A stretch of 64,000 nucleotides of DNA from Microbacterium trichothecenolyticum (GCF_030818955.1 NZ_JAUTBF010000001.1:1674001-1738000), one strand, 5' to 3'. Shown: positions 27,241 through 35,981, counted from the stretch's first letter. The notes: generated by a model from the sequence alone, not told the origin. Numbers and translations are program-made.

Positions 27241-27945
27241 ATGCCCCCACGGCAAGACGCGCCGCCCGCCTCTCAGACGCTGAGCCGTGGCATCCGTCTG
27301 CTCGAAGAGCTCGCCGACGCCCGCACGCCGCTGACGATCGACGACCTCGCCGCCCGCGTCGACCTGCACCGCTCCGTCGCCTACCGCCTGCTGCGCACGC
27401 TCGAGGACCACGGGCTCGTCTCGCGGGATGCCGCGGGCGCGGTGCGTCTGGGAACGGGCCTGGCCGCACTGGCTGCGGGCGTGGCCGCCGACCTGCAGGC
27501 CGAGGCCCTCCCCGAACTCACCGCCGCCGCGAACGACCTGGGCATGACCTGCTTCCTCGTGGTGCTCGACCACGACGAGTGCGTGACACTGACAAGCGTC
27601 GAGCCGCGGCACGCGGTGACCACGGTGGCGCAGCGGCCGGGGGCGCGGCATCCGGTGCCCCGAGGCGCCCCCGGGCGGGCGATCCTCGCGCAGCTCCCCC
27701 CGCGCCGTTGGCCCGATGATGTCGACGCCCGCCTCGCGGCGGAGGTGACCGACGTCACCGAACGGGGCTGGGCGACGAGTCACGACGAGGTCGTCCCGTC
27801 GCTGCGGGCCGTGGCGGTGCCGCTGGCCGTGCAGGGCCGCGAGCCCGCCGCCGTCGCGGCCGTGCATGTGGCGACGCCGCTCGACGACGCCACGATCGCC
27901 GCCCGCCTGACGGTCGCCGCGGCGGCGATCCGTCAGGCGCTCTGA
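27241..27945 (+). CDS. IclR family transcriptional regulator
   Basis: A 234-residue regulator. The N-terminal winged helix (SRGIRLLEELADARTPLTIDDLAARVDLHRSVAYRLLRTLEDHGLVSRD) is typical IclR, followed by a shortened effector domain (CFLVVLDHDECVTLTSVEPRH, LRAVAVPLAVQGREPAAVAAVHV). IclR proteins next to aromatic degradation genes usually control them in response to a pathway aromatic acid. I prefer ATG 27241, preceded by GAGAGG, over in-frame ATGs at 27187 and 27202, which overlap the promoter. Confidence 0.85.
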   Translation: MPPRQDAPPASQTLSRGIRLLEELADARTPLTIDDLAARVDLHRSVAYRLLRTLEDHGLVSRDAAGAVRLGTGLAALAAGVAADLQAEALPELTAAANDLGMTCFLVVLDHDECVTLTSVEPRHAVTTVAQRPGARHPVPRGAPGRAILAQLPPRRWPDDVDARLAAEVTDVTERGWATSHDEVVPSLRAVAVPLAVQGREPAAVAAVHVATPLDDATIAARLTVAAAAIRQAL

Positions 27946-28173
27946 CGCGCGGGGGCGGTTCGGCGCGCACCGAAGCGACAGGAAATGGCCCCTCACGCGA
28001 GGCACGCGCGGGCTCGGGCGAGGAGCGGGCGCTCCGGGAGGGGGCTGCCCCTATACTCGATCCCGTCAGGCGCACGGGGTCGTGCGTCGCTGCTCGAAAA
28101 AAGGGCACGTAGTGCAGACAGCGCGAGACACATACGGCATCCCTCCGTTTCGTCTCGAAAGGCTTCCTTCGTC

Positions 28174-29832
28174 ATGCCCACCGTCTCCGCGCACGTCGCG
28201 CACACCCTCGCCCGCCACATCGACACCGTCTTCGGCGTCATGGGCAACGGCAACGCCTACTTCCTCGACGCGCTCGGCCGCGACACCGCCTCGGGATTCG
28301 TCGCGGTCCGGCACGAGGCCGCGGGAGTCGTCGCCGCCGACGCGCACTACCGCGCCTCGGGGCGGATCGCCGCCGCCACCGCGACCTACGGCGCCGGCTT
28401 CACGAACACGCTGACCGCTCTCGCCGAAGCCGTGCAGGCGCGGACACCCCTCGTGCTCATCGTCGGAGACGAGCCGACCTCGGGCCCGCGGCCGTGGGGC
28501 GTCGACCAGATCGCGCTCGCCTCGGCGGTCGGCGCCCGCACCTACACGGTGGGTCATCGCGACGCCGCCGCCACGATCGTCATCGCGATCGAGCACGCCC
28601 TCACCTATCGCCTGCCCGTGGTCCTCGGCATCCCGTACGACGTGGCGACTCGCGAGGCAGGGGAGATCCCGGATGCCACCGCCCCCGGCGCCGAGCCCGA
28701 GGTGACGCCCGAGCACCCGCCGCTCGACGCGTACGCCGACGGCGTGATCGACCAGATCGTCGACGCGCTGGCGACCGCCGAACGTCCCGTCCTGCTCGGC
28801 GGACGCGGGGCCTGGCTCGCCGATGCGGGCGCGGCGCTGGACGACATCGCCGCCCTGACGGGCGCCCTCACCATGACGAGCGCGCTCGGGCGCGGACTGT
28901 TCTCCGACCCGGCGCGCGACCTCGGGGTCGCGGGCGGCTTCGGCGCGCCCGGGGCGATGCAGCTCGCGCACGAGGCCGACGTCGCCGTCGTGTTCGGCGC
29001 GGGCCTCAACCAGTTCACGATGCGCTTCGGCGAGCTCTTCGCCCCCGGCACGCGGGTGTTCCAGGTCGACCTCGCGGCCACCGCGACGCACCCCCACGTC
29101 GGTGGCTTCGTGCGCGCGGATGCCGGAGACGTCGCGCTCGAGATCGCCCGGCGCCTGCGCACGCGGGGTGCGACGCCGTCGACCTGGGGCAACGGCCTGG
29201 ACCTCGCCGCCGCGCGGCGCCAGCCCGAGGGCCAGGGGCTCGGTCCCGACGGCCGGCTCGACCCGCGCGCCGCTGCCGCCCGCCTCGCCGAGCTGTTGCC
29301 CGAGGACCGCGTCGTCGTCCACGACGGCGGCCACTTCATGGGCTGGTCGAACATGTACTGGCCGGTCGCCTCCCCCGACCGCATGATCATGGTCGGCACG
29401 GCGTATCAGTCGATCGGCCTGGGGTTCCCGAGCGTCCCGGGGGCTGCGATCGCCCGCCCGGAGTCGACGATCGTGCTGAGCACCGGCGACGGCGGTGGGC
29501 TCATGGCGCTCGCCGACCTCGAGACGGCGATCCGCGTGGCCGGCGGCCGGGGCATCGCCCTGGTCTGGAACGACGCGCAGTACGGCGCAGAGGTCCTCAA
29601 CTACGGCGTCAAGGGCCTGCACCCCGACCCGATGCTCATCCCCCAGGTCGACTTCGCCGCCGTCGCGCGGGGGTTCGGCGCGGAGGGCGCGGTGGTGGAG
29701 TCGGTCGACGACCTCGAGGCGCTGGCATCCTGGACCTCGCGCTCTGCCGAGGACCGCGGTTTCCTCCTGCTCGACCTGCGGGTGAGCGCCGCCGTCATCG
29801 CACCGTTCTGGGAGGAGATCGCGGCGCGCTAA
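28174..29832 (+). CDS. Thiamine-diphosphate-dependent enzyme, decarboxylase-like
   Basis: A 552-residue ThDP enzyme with the three domains of the acetolactate synthase/benzoylformate decarboxylase superfamily. The N-terminal PYR domain has FGVMGNGNAYFLDAL and the activating Glu in VRHEAAGVVAADAHYRASG. The C-terminal PP domain has the ThDP/metal motif GDGGGLMALADLETAIR...ALVWNDAQYG. The FAD-binding stretch of true acetolactate synthases is not evident, so a 2-oxoacid decarboxylase or related lyase is more likely. Its place among hpa genes suggests an aryl-2-oxoacid substrate, but this is inference. TATACT at 28052-28057 is a likely -10, giving a leader of about 110 bases. Confidence 0.82.
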   Translation: MPTVSAHVAHTLARHIDTVFGVMGNGNAYFLDALGRDTASGFVAVRHEAAGVVAADAHYRASGRIAAATATYGAGFTNTLTALAEAVQARTPLVLIVGDEPTSGPRPWGVDQIALASAVGARTYTVGHRDAAATIVIAIEHALTYRLPVVLGIPYDVATREAGEIPDATAPGAEPEVTPEHPPLDAYADGVIDQIVDALATAERPVLLGGRGAWLADAGAALDDIAALTGALTMTSALGRGLFSDPARDLGVAGGFGAPGAMQLAHEADVAVVFGAGLNQFTMRFGELFAPGTRVFQVDLAATATHPHVGGFVRADAGDVALEIARRLRTRGATPSTWGNGLDLAAARRQPEGQGLGPDGRLDPRAAAARLAELLPEDRVVVHDGGHFMGWSNMYWPVASPDRMIMVGTAYQSIGLGFPSVPGAAIARPESTIVLSTGDGGGLMALADLETAIRVAGGRGIALVWNDAQYGAEVLNYGVKGLHPDPMLIPQVDFAAVARGFGAEGAVVESVDDLEALASWTSRSAEDRGFLLLDLRVSAAVIAPFWEEIAAR

Positions 29833-29842
29833 CGTTCAGGAC

Positions 29843-30283
29843 GTGCTTTTCTCGTTCACGCCCCCGACCGCCGCCGAATTCGCGACCCTCTACGCCGAGA
29901 CCGGCTGGGGCGAGTGGCCCGCCGAGACGTTCGAGCGCGCCCTCACCGGCAGCTGGGTCGTCTGCGTCGCCCGAGACGACGACGAACGTCTCATCGGCAT
30001 CGGCCGGCTCATCAGCGACGGCGCCCTGCACGCCTTCGTGACCGAGATGATCGTGTCGGAGCGCGCCCGGGGCCGCGGAACCGGCGCCGAGATCGTGCGG
30101 CGTCTCGTCGAGGAGGCGCACCGCCGGGGCGTCCGCGACGTGCAGCTGTTCGCCGCCCGCGGCCGCACGGCGTTCTACGAGCGCAACGGCTTCGTGCGGC
30201 GACCGGAGGACGCGCCGGGGATGCAATTCGTCGGCGCTCCGGAGTCCAACGGCATCACCGGGCCGGACTCCGGAAAAATCTAG
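29843..30283 (+). CDS. GNAT acetyltransferase
   Basis: A 146-residue acetyltransferase with the acetyl-CoA loop EMIVSERARGRGTGAEIVRRLVEEA and FYERNGFVRRPEDAPGM near the C-terminus. The GTG start lies seven bases after TAACGT, whose TAA is the stop codon of the preceding gene. The last ten codons (GITGPDSGKI) are supplied by the left arm of a family C repeat, so the protein tail has been replaced or extended by the repeat. The substrate is unknown. Confidence 0.8.
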   Translation: MLFSFTPPTAAEFATLYAETGWGEWPAETFERALTGSWVVCVARDDDERLIGIGRLISDGALHAFVTEMIVSERARGRGTGAEIVRRLVEEAHRRGVRDVQLFAARGRTAFYERNGFVRRPEDAPGMQFVGAPESNGITGPDSGKI

Positions 30284-30348
30284 CGGAGCGGCGTCTCCGC
30301 CCCGCCCTGAGGCCCACGTCGGCCCGGAACTCCGGAGGCCGGCACGCC
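30257..30348. repeat. Palindromic repeat family C, copy 5
   Basis: GGGCCGGACTCCGGAAAAA and TCCGGAGGCCGGCACGCC, outer length 92 nt. The left arm encodes the end of the upstream acetyltransferase. Confidence 0.72.
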
Positions 30349-30381
30349 CCTGACCCCGCCGCGGGCGCAGCGGGGTCAGGG
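30348..30381. terminator. Hairpin between converging genes
   Basis: CCCTGACCCCGC (30348-30359) pairs exactly with GCGGGGTCAGGG (30370-30381), directly behind the stop of the minus-strand transporter. Confidence 0.65.
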
Positions 30382-30385
30382 CGGT

Positions 30386-31768
30386 TCAGGCCCGCGACAG
30401 CCCGCGGATCGGGCTCACGGCCTGCTCCGCCTCGTGGTCCGGGCCCAGCGGGATGCCACTGCGGTCGCGCAGCAGCAGCGTCGCGACGAGGCCGAGCACC
30501 GTCATCCCGGCGAGGTACCAGGTCACCGACATCGTCGTGCCGGTCGCCTCCACCAGCGCCTGCGCGATGGTCGGGGCGAAGGCCCCGCCGAGGATCGCCC
30601 CGATCGCATACGAGATCGAGACACCGGAGAAGCGAATGGATGCCGGGAACAGCTCCGCGTACAGCGCTGCTTGCGGCCCGTACGTCAGGCCGAGGCCGAC
30701 GGTGAGCACCACGAGCCCCAGGGCGAGCAGGCCGACGCTGCCGGTGTTCACCAGGGGGAACAGCAGGAACACGCCCACCAGCTGCGCCACCCAGCCGATC
30801 AGATAGGTGTTGCGGCGGCCGATGCGGTCACCGACCCACCCGCCGACCCAGGTGAAGACGAGCCACGACACGGCCGAGAGCGTGACGGCCCCCAGCACGT
30901 CGGCCGTCGCGAGACCGATCGGTCCGTCGGGGTCGGTGGCGTAGCGCTGGATGTACCCGCCCGTGGTCATGTAGCCGACAGCGTTGTTGCCCGCGAAGAC
31001 GAGCGCCGCGACCAGCACGAGCAGGGCGTGCTTGCGGAAGAGGTGCACGATCGGCATCCGGGTCTTCTCCTTGCGCTCGCTGAGCTCGACGAAGACGGGG
31101 CTCTCTTCGACCTTCTTGCGCACGTAGTACCCGACGAGGATGAGCACGAACGACAGCAGGAAGGGCACGCGCCATCCCCAGGCGAGGAACGCGTCGCCGG
31201 GGGCGATCAGCGCCATGAGCGCCAGCATTCCGCTGGCCAGGAGCAGTCCCAGCGGCACGCCGAGCTGCGGGGAGGCGCCGAAGAGGCTGCGCTTGGTCTT
31301 GGGGGCGTGCTCGACCGCCATGAGCACCGCACCGCCCCACTCCCCGCCGGCGGAGATGCCCTGCAGCACGCGCAGCAGCATCAACAGGACGGGCGCGGCG
31401 ACGCCGATGACCTCGTAGGTCGGCAGCACGCCGATGAGGGTCGTCGAGGCACCCATGAGGATGAGCGTGAGCATGAGGACCACGCGCCGCCCGTACTTGT
31501 CGCCCAGGTGCCCGGCGAGGAACGCACCGAACGGCCGGAACAGGAAGCTCAGGCCGACGGAGAGGAACGCGAGGATCTGCGCGAACCCGGGACCGGCGGG
31601 GGCGAAGAAGAGCTGACCGAACACCAGTCCCGCGGCCGAGGCGTAGAGGAAGAAGTCGTACCACTCGACCGTGGTGCCGACGACCGTGGCGAAGACGACG
31701 CGGCGCCTGTCGGAGGTCGCGGAGATGGTACCGGTCGGGGTGAACCCTCCGGCGGGGGCGTGTGTCAT
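30386..31768 (-). CDS. MFS transporter, MHS family, probable aromatic acid carrier
   Basis: A 460-residue, 12-helix major facilitator of the metabolite:H+ symporter family (TTVEWYDFFLYASAAGLVFGQ, GHLGDKYGRRVVLM, RVLQGISAGGEWGGAVLMAVEHAPKTKRSLFG, GGWVGDRIGRRNTY). It is divergent from the FAH-RraA gene and shares its operator region, so uptake of the aromatic substrate of the island is a natural guess. ATG 31768 has a GGAG site. Confidence 0.88.
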   Translation of the reverse strand: MTHAPAGGFTPTGTISATSDRRRVVFATVVGTTVEWYDFFLYASAAGLVFGQLFFAPAGPGFAQILAFLSVGLSFLFRPFGAFLAGHLGDKYGRRVVLMLTLILMGASTTLIGVLPTYEVIGVAAPVLLMLLRVLQGISAGGEWGGAVLMAVEHAPKTKRSLFGASPQLGVPLGLLLASGMLALMALIAPGDAFLAWGWRVPFLLSFVLILVGYYVRKKVEESPVFVELSERKEKTRMPIVHLFRKHALLVLVAALVFAGNNAVGYMTTGGYIQRYATDPDGPIGLATADVLGAVTLSAVSWLVFTWVGGWVGDRIGRRNTYLIGWVAQLVGVFLLFPLVNTGSVGLLALGLVVLTVGLGLTYGPQAALYAELFPASIRFSGVSISYAIGAILGGAFAPTIAQALVEATGTTMSVTWYLAGMTVLGLVATLLLRDRSGIPLGPDHEAEQAVSPIRGLSRA

Positions 31769-31849
31769 GGGGGACTCCTTCGGACGTCATCGTCGGCCCG
31801 GTTGCCGTCGTCGATGACGGGCGAGGCTTGCCGGGATGTTCAGGATCAT

Positions 31850-31869
31850 ATACGATTTCGAATACGACG
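31850..31869. promoter_or_regulatory. Operator-like site shared with the iclR region
   Basis: ATACGATTTCGAATACGACG contains ATACGA twice, 12 bases apart, and TTCGAATACGACG, nearly identical to the site at 27197-27209. It lies between the divergent transporter and FAH-RraA genes, 14 bases before the ATG of the latter. Confidence 0.5.
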
Positions 31870-31882
31870 CAAGGGAGCTTCC

Positions 31883-33538
31883 ATGACCGACACCGACCCC
31901 CGGTTCTCCGTCCTCGGTGCCCGTCCGGGCAAGATCGTGGCCGTACACCTCGCCTACGCCTCCCGCGCCGACCAGCGTGGGCGCCGGCCCGCCGCCCCCT
32001 CCTATTTCTTCAAGCCGTCGAGTTCGCTCGCGCCCTCCGGCGCCGAGATCGTGCGCCCCGCGGGCACCGAGCTCCTCGCCTTCGAGGGCGAGATCGCGCT
32101 CGTCATCGGCGAGCCCGCGCGGTGGGTGACCCCGGATGCCGCGTGGTCGCACGTGGCATCCCTCACCGCCGCGAACGACTTCGGTCTGTACGACCTGCGT
32201 CCGAACGACAAGGGCTCGAACGTCCGGTCCAAGGGCGGTGACGGGTTCACCCCGCTCGGGCCCGCCCTCATCGACGCCCGCAACGTCGATCCCGCAGCAC
32301 TGCGCCTGCGCACCTGGGTCGACGGCGAGCTCGTGCAGGACGACTCCACCGCCGACCTTCTCTTCCCCCTCGCCCAGATCGTCGCCGACCTCTCGCAGCA
32401 CTTCACGCTCGAGACCGGCGACGTCATCCTCACCGGCACGCCCGCGGGCTCGTCGGTGGTGACACCGGGCCAGGTCGTCGAGGTGCAGGTGGATGCCGGC
32501 ACCCTCTCGACCGGAAGGCTCCGCACCACGGTGGTCCAGGGCGACCGCGCCTTCGACGCCGCCATCGGCTCGCTGCCTGCGGTGGATGACACTCAGCGCG
32601 CCGAGGCGTGGGGGTCGGTGGAGGCCGCCGCGGCCGGCGCGGCCGGCGCGAGAACAGGCGATCGCGCCGAAACAGGCCGGTCGACCACCGAACGGCCTGT
32701 TCTCACGGCATCCCCTGTTCCGGCGACCGACAGCCCCGCTCCCCACCTCGCGCCGAGAACAGGGGATCATGCCGGAACAGGTCGACCCGCCGCCACCCCG
32801 CCTGTCGCGACCGGATCGCCTGTTCCGGCGCGGGACGCCCCGGCATCCCTCTCCCCCGATCTGCGCGCCAAGCTCGCCCGCATCCCCGTCGCTGCCCTCA
32901 GCGGCCAGCTGCGCAAGCGCGGATTGAACGACGTCACGATCGACGGCGTGCACGCCCTCACCCCCGGCAGCCGGTTCGTCGGGACGGCCCGCACCCTGCG
33001 CTTCGTCCCCCACCGCGAGGACCTCTTCGCCGCGCACGGCGGCGGCCAGAACGCCCAGAAGCGCGCGTTCGACGCCGTCGAAGAGGGCGAGGTCATCGTG
33101 ATCGAGGCCCGCGGCGAGAGGGGGTCGGGCACGCTCGGCGACATCCTCGCGCTCCGCGCCCACGCGCGGGGCGCCTCCGCGATCGTCACCGACGGCGGGG
33201 TCCGGGATGCCGAGGCCGTCGCCGCCGTCGGCATCCCCGTCTTCACCGCGGGGCCCCACCCCGCCGTCCTCGGCCGTCGGCACGTCCCATGGGAGACCGA
33301 CGTCGCCGTCGGCTGCGGCGGCACCACCGTCGAGCCCGGCGACATCCTCGTCGGCGACGGCGACGGCGTGATCGTCATCCCGCCCGCCCTCGCCGAAGAG
33401 GTGGCCGACGCCGCCCTCGCGCAGGAGGAGGAAGACGCGTGGATCGCCCGGCAGGTGGCATCCGGTCACCCCGTCGAAGGCCTGTTCCCGATGAACGCGG
33501 AGTGGCGTGCACGCTTCGAGAGCGAGAGGAACGCCTGA
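31883..33538 (+). CDS. Fusion of FAH-family isomerase/hydrolase and RraA-family domains
   Basis: A 551-residue two-domain protein. Residues about 1-235 are a fumarylacetoacetate hydrolase fold (KPSSSLAPSGAEI, metal ligands in LLAFEGEIALVIG, LTAANDFGLYDLR, GDVILTGTPAGSS), the fold of HpaG. Residues about 315-551 are RraA-like (QKRAFDAVEEGEVIVIEARGERGSGTLGDILALRAHARGASAIVTDGGVRDA), a fold that includes 4-hydroxy-4-methyl-2-oxoglutarate aldolase/oxaloacetate decarboxylase. It may combine the isomerase and decarboxylase steps of homoprotocatechuate degradation. The linker of about 70 residues is built from two copies of a palindromic DNA repeat. The stop overlaps the GntR gene. Confidence 0.85.
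   Translation: MTDTDPRFSVLGARPGKIVAVHLAYASRADQRGRRPAAPSYFFKPSSSLAPSGAEIVRPAGTELLAFEGEIALVIGEPARWVTPDAAWSHVASLTAANDFGLYDLRPNDKGSNVRSKGGDGFTPLGPALIDARNVDPAALRLRTWVDGELVQDDSTADLLFPLAQIVADLSQHFTLETGDVILTGTPAGSSVVTPGQVVEVQVDAGTLSTGRLRTTVVQGDRAFDAAIGSLPAVDDTQRAEAWGSVEAAAAGAAGARTGDRAETGRSTTERPVLTASPVPATDSPAPHLAPRTGDHAGTGRPAATPPVATGSPVPARDAPASLSPDLRAKLARIPVAALSGQLRKRGLNDVTIDGVHALTPGSRFVGTARTLRFVPHREDLFAAHGGGQNAQKRAFDAVEEGEVIVIEARGERGSGTLGDILALRAHARGASAIVTDGGVRDAEAVAAVGIPVFTAGPHPAVLGRRHVPWETDVAVGCGGTTVEPGDILVGDGDGVIVIPPALAEEVADAALAQEEEDAWIARQVASGHPVEGLFPMNAEWRARFESERNA
32650..32830. repeat. Palindromic repeat family E, two in-frame copies inside a gene
   Basis: Two 76-nt copies (32650-32725 and 32755-32830) begin GAGAACAGG and end CCTGTTCCGGCG. 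They are 105 bases apart, a multiple of three. They encode RTGDRAETGR...SPVPA and RTGDHAGTGR...SPVPA in the interdomain linker. The second copy has exact arms GCCGGAACAGG/CCTGTTCCGGC. Confidence 0.8.
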
Positions 33539-34236
33539 TGGATGCCGAGACGACGACCGCAGCGGCCAGCCAGAGCAAGTCGCAGCAGGCGTACCACTGG
33601 ATCAAGAACCGCATCGCGTCGCAGGAGTTCACCCCGGGCTACCGCCTCGTGCTCGGCTCGATCGCCGGCGAGCTCGACATGAGCGTCGTGCCCGTGCGCG
33701 AGGCGATCCGGCAGCTCGAAGCCGAGGGACTGGTGACGTTCGAGCGCAACGTCGGTGCGCGGGTGTCGATGGTCGACGACACCGCCTACCGCTTCAGCAT
33801 GCAGGCGCTGAGCGTGCTCGAGGGGGCTGCGACCGCGCTGTCGGCGCGGGCGCTCACCGCCGACGACGTGCGTCGCGCCCGCCGGGTGAACGAGCTCATG
33901 ATCGAGACGCTCGCGCACTTCGACCCGCGGGCGTTCACCGCGCTCAACCAGGAGTTCCACGCGATCCTCTTCGGAAGATGCGCGAATCCGCGACTGCTCG
34001 AGCTGGTGCAGGCCGAATGGGCCCGCCTCGGGCACCTGCGCGACTCCACGTTCAGCTTCGTACCCGGCCGCGCCGCCGAGTCGGTGCGCGAGCACGAGAA
34101 CATCCTCGTCCTCATCGAGAACGGTGCCCCGCTCGCCGAGATCGAAAAGGCCTCGCGGCGTCACCGCTCGGCCACCCTCGACGCCTATCTGATCCACGAG
34201 CATCCCGACGAGGCGCTCGGTCTCCCCGTTTTCTGA
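33538..34236 (+). CDS. GntR family regulator, FadR/FCD subgroup
   Basis: A 232-residue regulator with an N-terminal GntR winged helix (QAYHWIKNRIASQEFTPGYRLVLGSIAGELDMSVVPVREAIRQLEAEGLVTFERNVGARVS) and a helical FCD effector domain with likely metal-binding His residues (LNQEFHAILFG, HENILVLIENG, SRRHRSATLDAYLIHEH). It overlaps the FAH-RraA gene by TGATG, so regulator and enzyme are translated together. It probably controls the hpa genes in response to an aromatic acid. Confidence 0.87.
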   Translation: MDAETTTAAASQSKSQQAYHWIKNRIASQEFTPGYRLVLGSIAGELDMSVVPVREAIRQLEAEGLVTFERNVGARVSMVDDTAYRFSMQALSVLEGAATALSARALTADDVRRARRVNELMIETLAHFDPRAFTALNQEFHAILFGRCANPRLLELVQAEWARLGHLRDSTFSFVPGRAAESVREHENILVLIENGAPLAEIEKASRRHRSATLDAYLIHEHPDEALGLPVF

Positions 34237-34325
34237 TTCCGGATGCCGAGGCCCCGGCCCTCCGCCGCGTCGCTGCCGCAGCGCGCCGGGGTACCGGCAT
34301 CCATTCCTCCCACGAAGGAGCTCTC

Positions 34326-35828
34326 ATGACCCGCCGCATCCCCGCCGACCTGCCCGAGCGCATCCAGCACTACATCGGCGGCCGCTTCGTCGACTCGGTC
34401 GACGGCGACACCTTCGACGTGCTCGACCCGGTGACGAACCAGACCTACCTGCGAGCCGCGGCCGGTAAGAAGGCCGACATCGACCTCGCCGTCGCCGCCG
34501 CGCGGAAGGCGTTCACCGAGGGTCCGTGGCCGCGCATGCTCCCCCGCGAGCGTTCGCGTGTGCTGCACCGCATCGCCGACCTCGTCGAGTCGCGCGACGA
34601 GCGCCTTGCGGAACTGGAGTCGTTCGACTCGGGCCTGCCGATCACGCAGGCCCTCGGCCAGGCGCGCCGCGCGGCCGAGAACTTCCGCTTCTTCGCCGAC
34701 CTGATCGTCGCCCAGACCGACGACGCCTTCAAGGTGCCGGGCCGCCAGCTCAACTACGTCAACCGCAAGCCGATCGGCGTCGCGGGCCTCATCACGCCGT
34801 GGAACACCCCGTTCATGCTCGAGTCGTGGAAGCTCGGCCCCGCGCTCGCGACCGGCAACACCGTGGTGCTCAAGCCCGCGGAGTTCACGCCGCTCTCGGC
34901 ATCCCTGTGGGCGGGGATCTTCGAGGAAGCGGGCCTTCCCGAGGGTGTGTTCAACCTCGTCAACGGCCTCGGAGAGGATGCCGGCGACGCGCTCGTGAAG
35001 CACCCCGACGTGCCGCTCATCTCCTTCACCGGCGAGAGCAGCACGGGCCAGCTCATCTTCGCGAACGCGGCACCCTTCCTAAAGGGTCTGTCGATGGAGC
35101 TCGGCGGCAAGAGCCCGGCGATCGTCTTCGCCGACGCGGATCTGGATGCCGCGATCGACGCCACGATCTTCGGCGTCTTCTCGCTCAACGGCGAGCGCTG
35201 CACCGCCGGCAGCCGCATCCTCGTGCAACGCGACGTGTACGACGCCTTCGTCGAGCGCTACGCCGCGCAGGCCGAGCGCGTGAAGGTCGGCTTCCCCGAC
35301 GACCCCGAGACCGAGGTCGGCGCGCTCGTGCACCCCGAGCACTACGCGAAGGTCATGTCGTACGTCGAACTCGGCAAGACCGAGGGGCGCCTGGTCGCCG
35401 GCGGCGGCCGCCCCGAGGAGTTCCCCGAGGGCAACTTCGTGCAGCCCACCGTCTTCGCCGACGTCTCCCCCGACGCGCGCATCTTCCAGGAGGAGATCTT
35501 CGGCCCGGTCGTGGCGATCACCCCCTTCGACACTGACGAGGAGGCGCTCGCCCTCGCGAACAACACGAAGTACGGTCTCGCCGCCTACGTCTGGACGAGC
35601 GACCTGAAGCGCGCCCACAACTTCGCGCAGAACGTCGAGGCCGGCATGGTGTGGCTGAACTCGAACAACGTCCGCGACCTGCGCACCCCCTTCGGCGGCG
35701 TGAAGGCCTCGGGCCTCGGCCACGAAGGCGGGTACCGCTCGATCGACTTCTACACCGACCAGCAGGCCGTGCACATCACTCTCGGCCCCGCGCACAATCC
35801 CACGTTCGGCAAGGCGGCCGGGCACTGA
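34326..35828 (+). CDS. hpaE: 5-carboxymethyl-2-hydroxymuconate semialdehyde dehydrogenase
   Basis: A 500-residue aldehyde dehydrogenase best placed as HpaE, which oxidises the ring-cleavage product of homoprotocatechuate. Catalytic Glu lies in SMELGGKSPAIVFADADLD and Cys in LNGERCTAGSRIL. The NAD site includes TPWNTPFMLESWKLGPALATGNT and SFTGESSTGQLIF. The ending MVWLNSNNVRDLRTPFGGVKASGLGHEGGYRSIDFYTDQQAVHI is typical of HpaE. Assignment rests mainly on its neighbours hpaD, hpaH and hpaI. ATG 34326 has a GAAGGAG site. Confidence 0.88.
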   Translation: MTRRIPADLPERIQHYIGGRFVDSVDGDTFDVLDPVTNQTYLRAAAGKKADIDLAVAAARKAFTEGPWPRMLPRERSRVLHRIADLVESRDERLAELESFDSGLPITQALGQARRAAENFRFFADLIVAQTDDAFKVPGRQLNYVNRKPIGVAGLITPWNTPFMLESWKLGPALATGNTVVLKPAEFTPLSASLWAGIFEEAGLPEGVFNLVNGLGEDAGDALVKHPDVPLISFTGESSTGQLIFANAAPFLKGLSMELGGKSPAIVFADADLDAAIDATIFGVFSLNGERCTAGSRILVQRDVYDAFVERYAAQAERVKVGFPDDPETEVGALVHPEHYAKVMSYVELGKTEGRLVAGGGRPEEFPEGNFVQPTVFADVSPDARIFQEEIFGPVVAITPFDTDEEALALANNTKYGLAAYVWTSDLKRAHNFAQNVEAGMVWLNSNNVRDLRTPFGGVKASGLGHEGGYRSIDFYTDQQAVHITLGPAHNPTFGKAAGH

Positions 35829-35858
35829 GCCCGCGCCGGGCGCGGCTGCCCGGGCCCG

Positions 35859-35981
35859 GTGGCTGAGCCCGCCGCCGGTGGCTGAGCCCGTCGCAGCCAC
35901 CCCCGACCCACGGGCCCCCGGTCTTCGACAAGCTCAGGGACCTCCCCCGCCACACGGTGGCTGAGCCCGCCGAAGCCACCC
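35859..35981. repeat. Cluster of GGTGGCTGAGCC / CTTCGACAAGCTCAG repeats
   Basis: Short imperfect palindromes of the GGTGGCTGAGCC-CG-CGAAGCCACC type at 35859, 35877-35901 and 35957-35981, and GGTCTTCGACAAGCTCAGGG at 35920. Such elements are scattered through many actinobacterial genomes. They fill the hpaE-hpaD gap. Confidence 0.75.

Noticed and set aside
28082..28173. A small ORF beginning GTG 28082 as leader peptide of the thiamine enzyme
   Set aside because: The frame continues far into the downstream gene out of phase and has no ribosome site; it looks like a shadow.
30434..31882. An N-terminal extension of the FAH-RraA gene starting at 30434
   Set aside because: The upstream frame lies antisense to the MFS transporter gene. 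ATG 31883 has its own AAGGGAG site and gives a normal FAH start.
35859..35981. The GGTGGCTGAGCC repeats as a novel element
   Set aside because: This repeat type is already widespread in actinobacterial genomes, so I list it only as a known kind of dispersed repeat.
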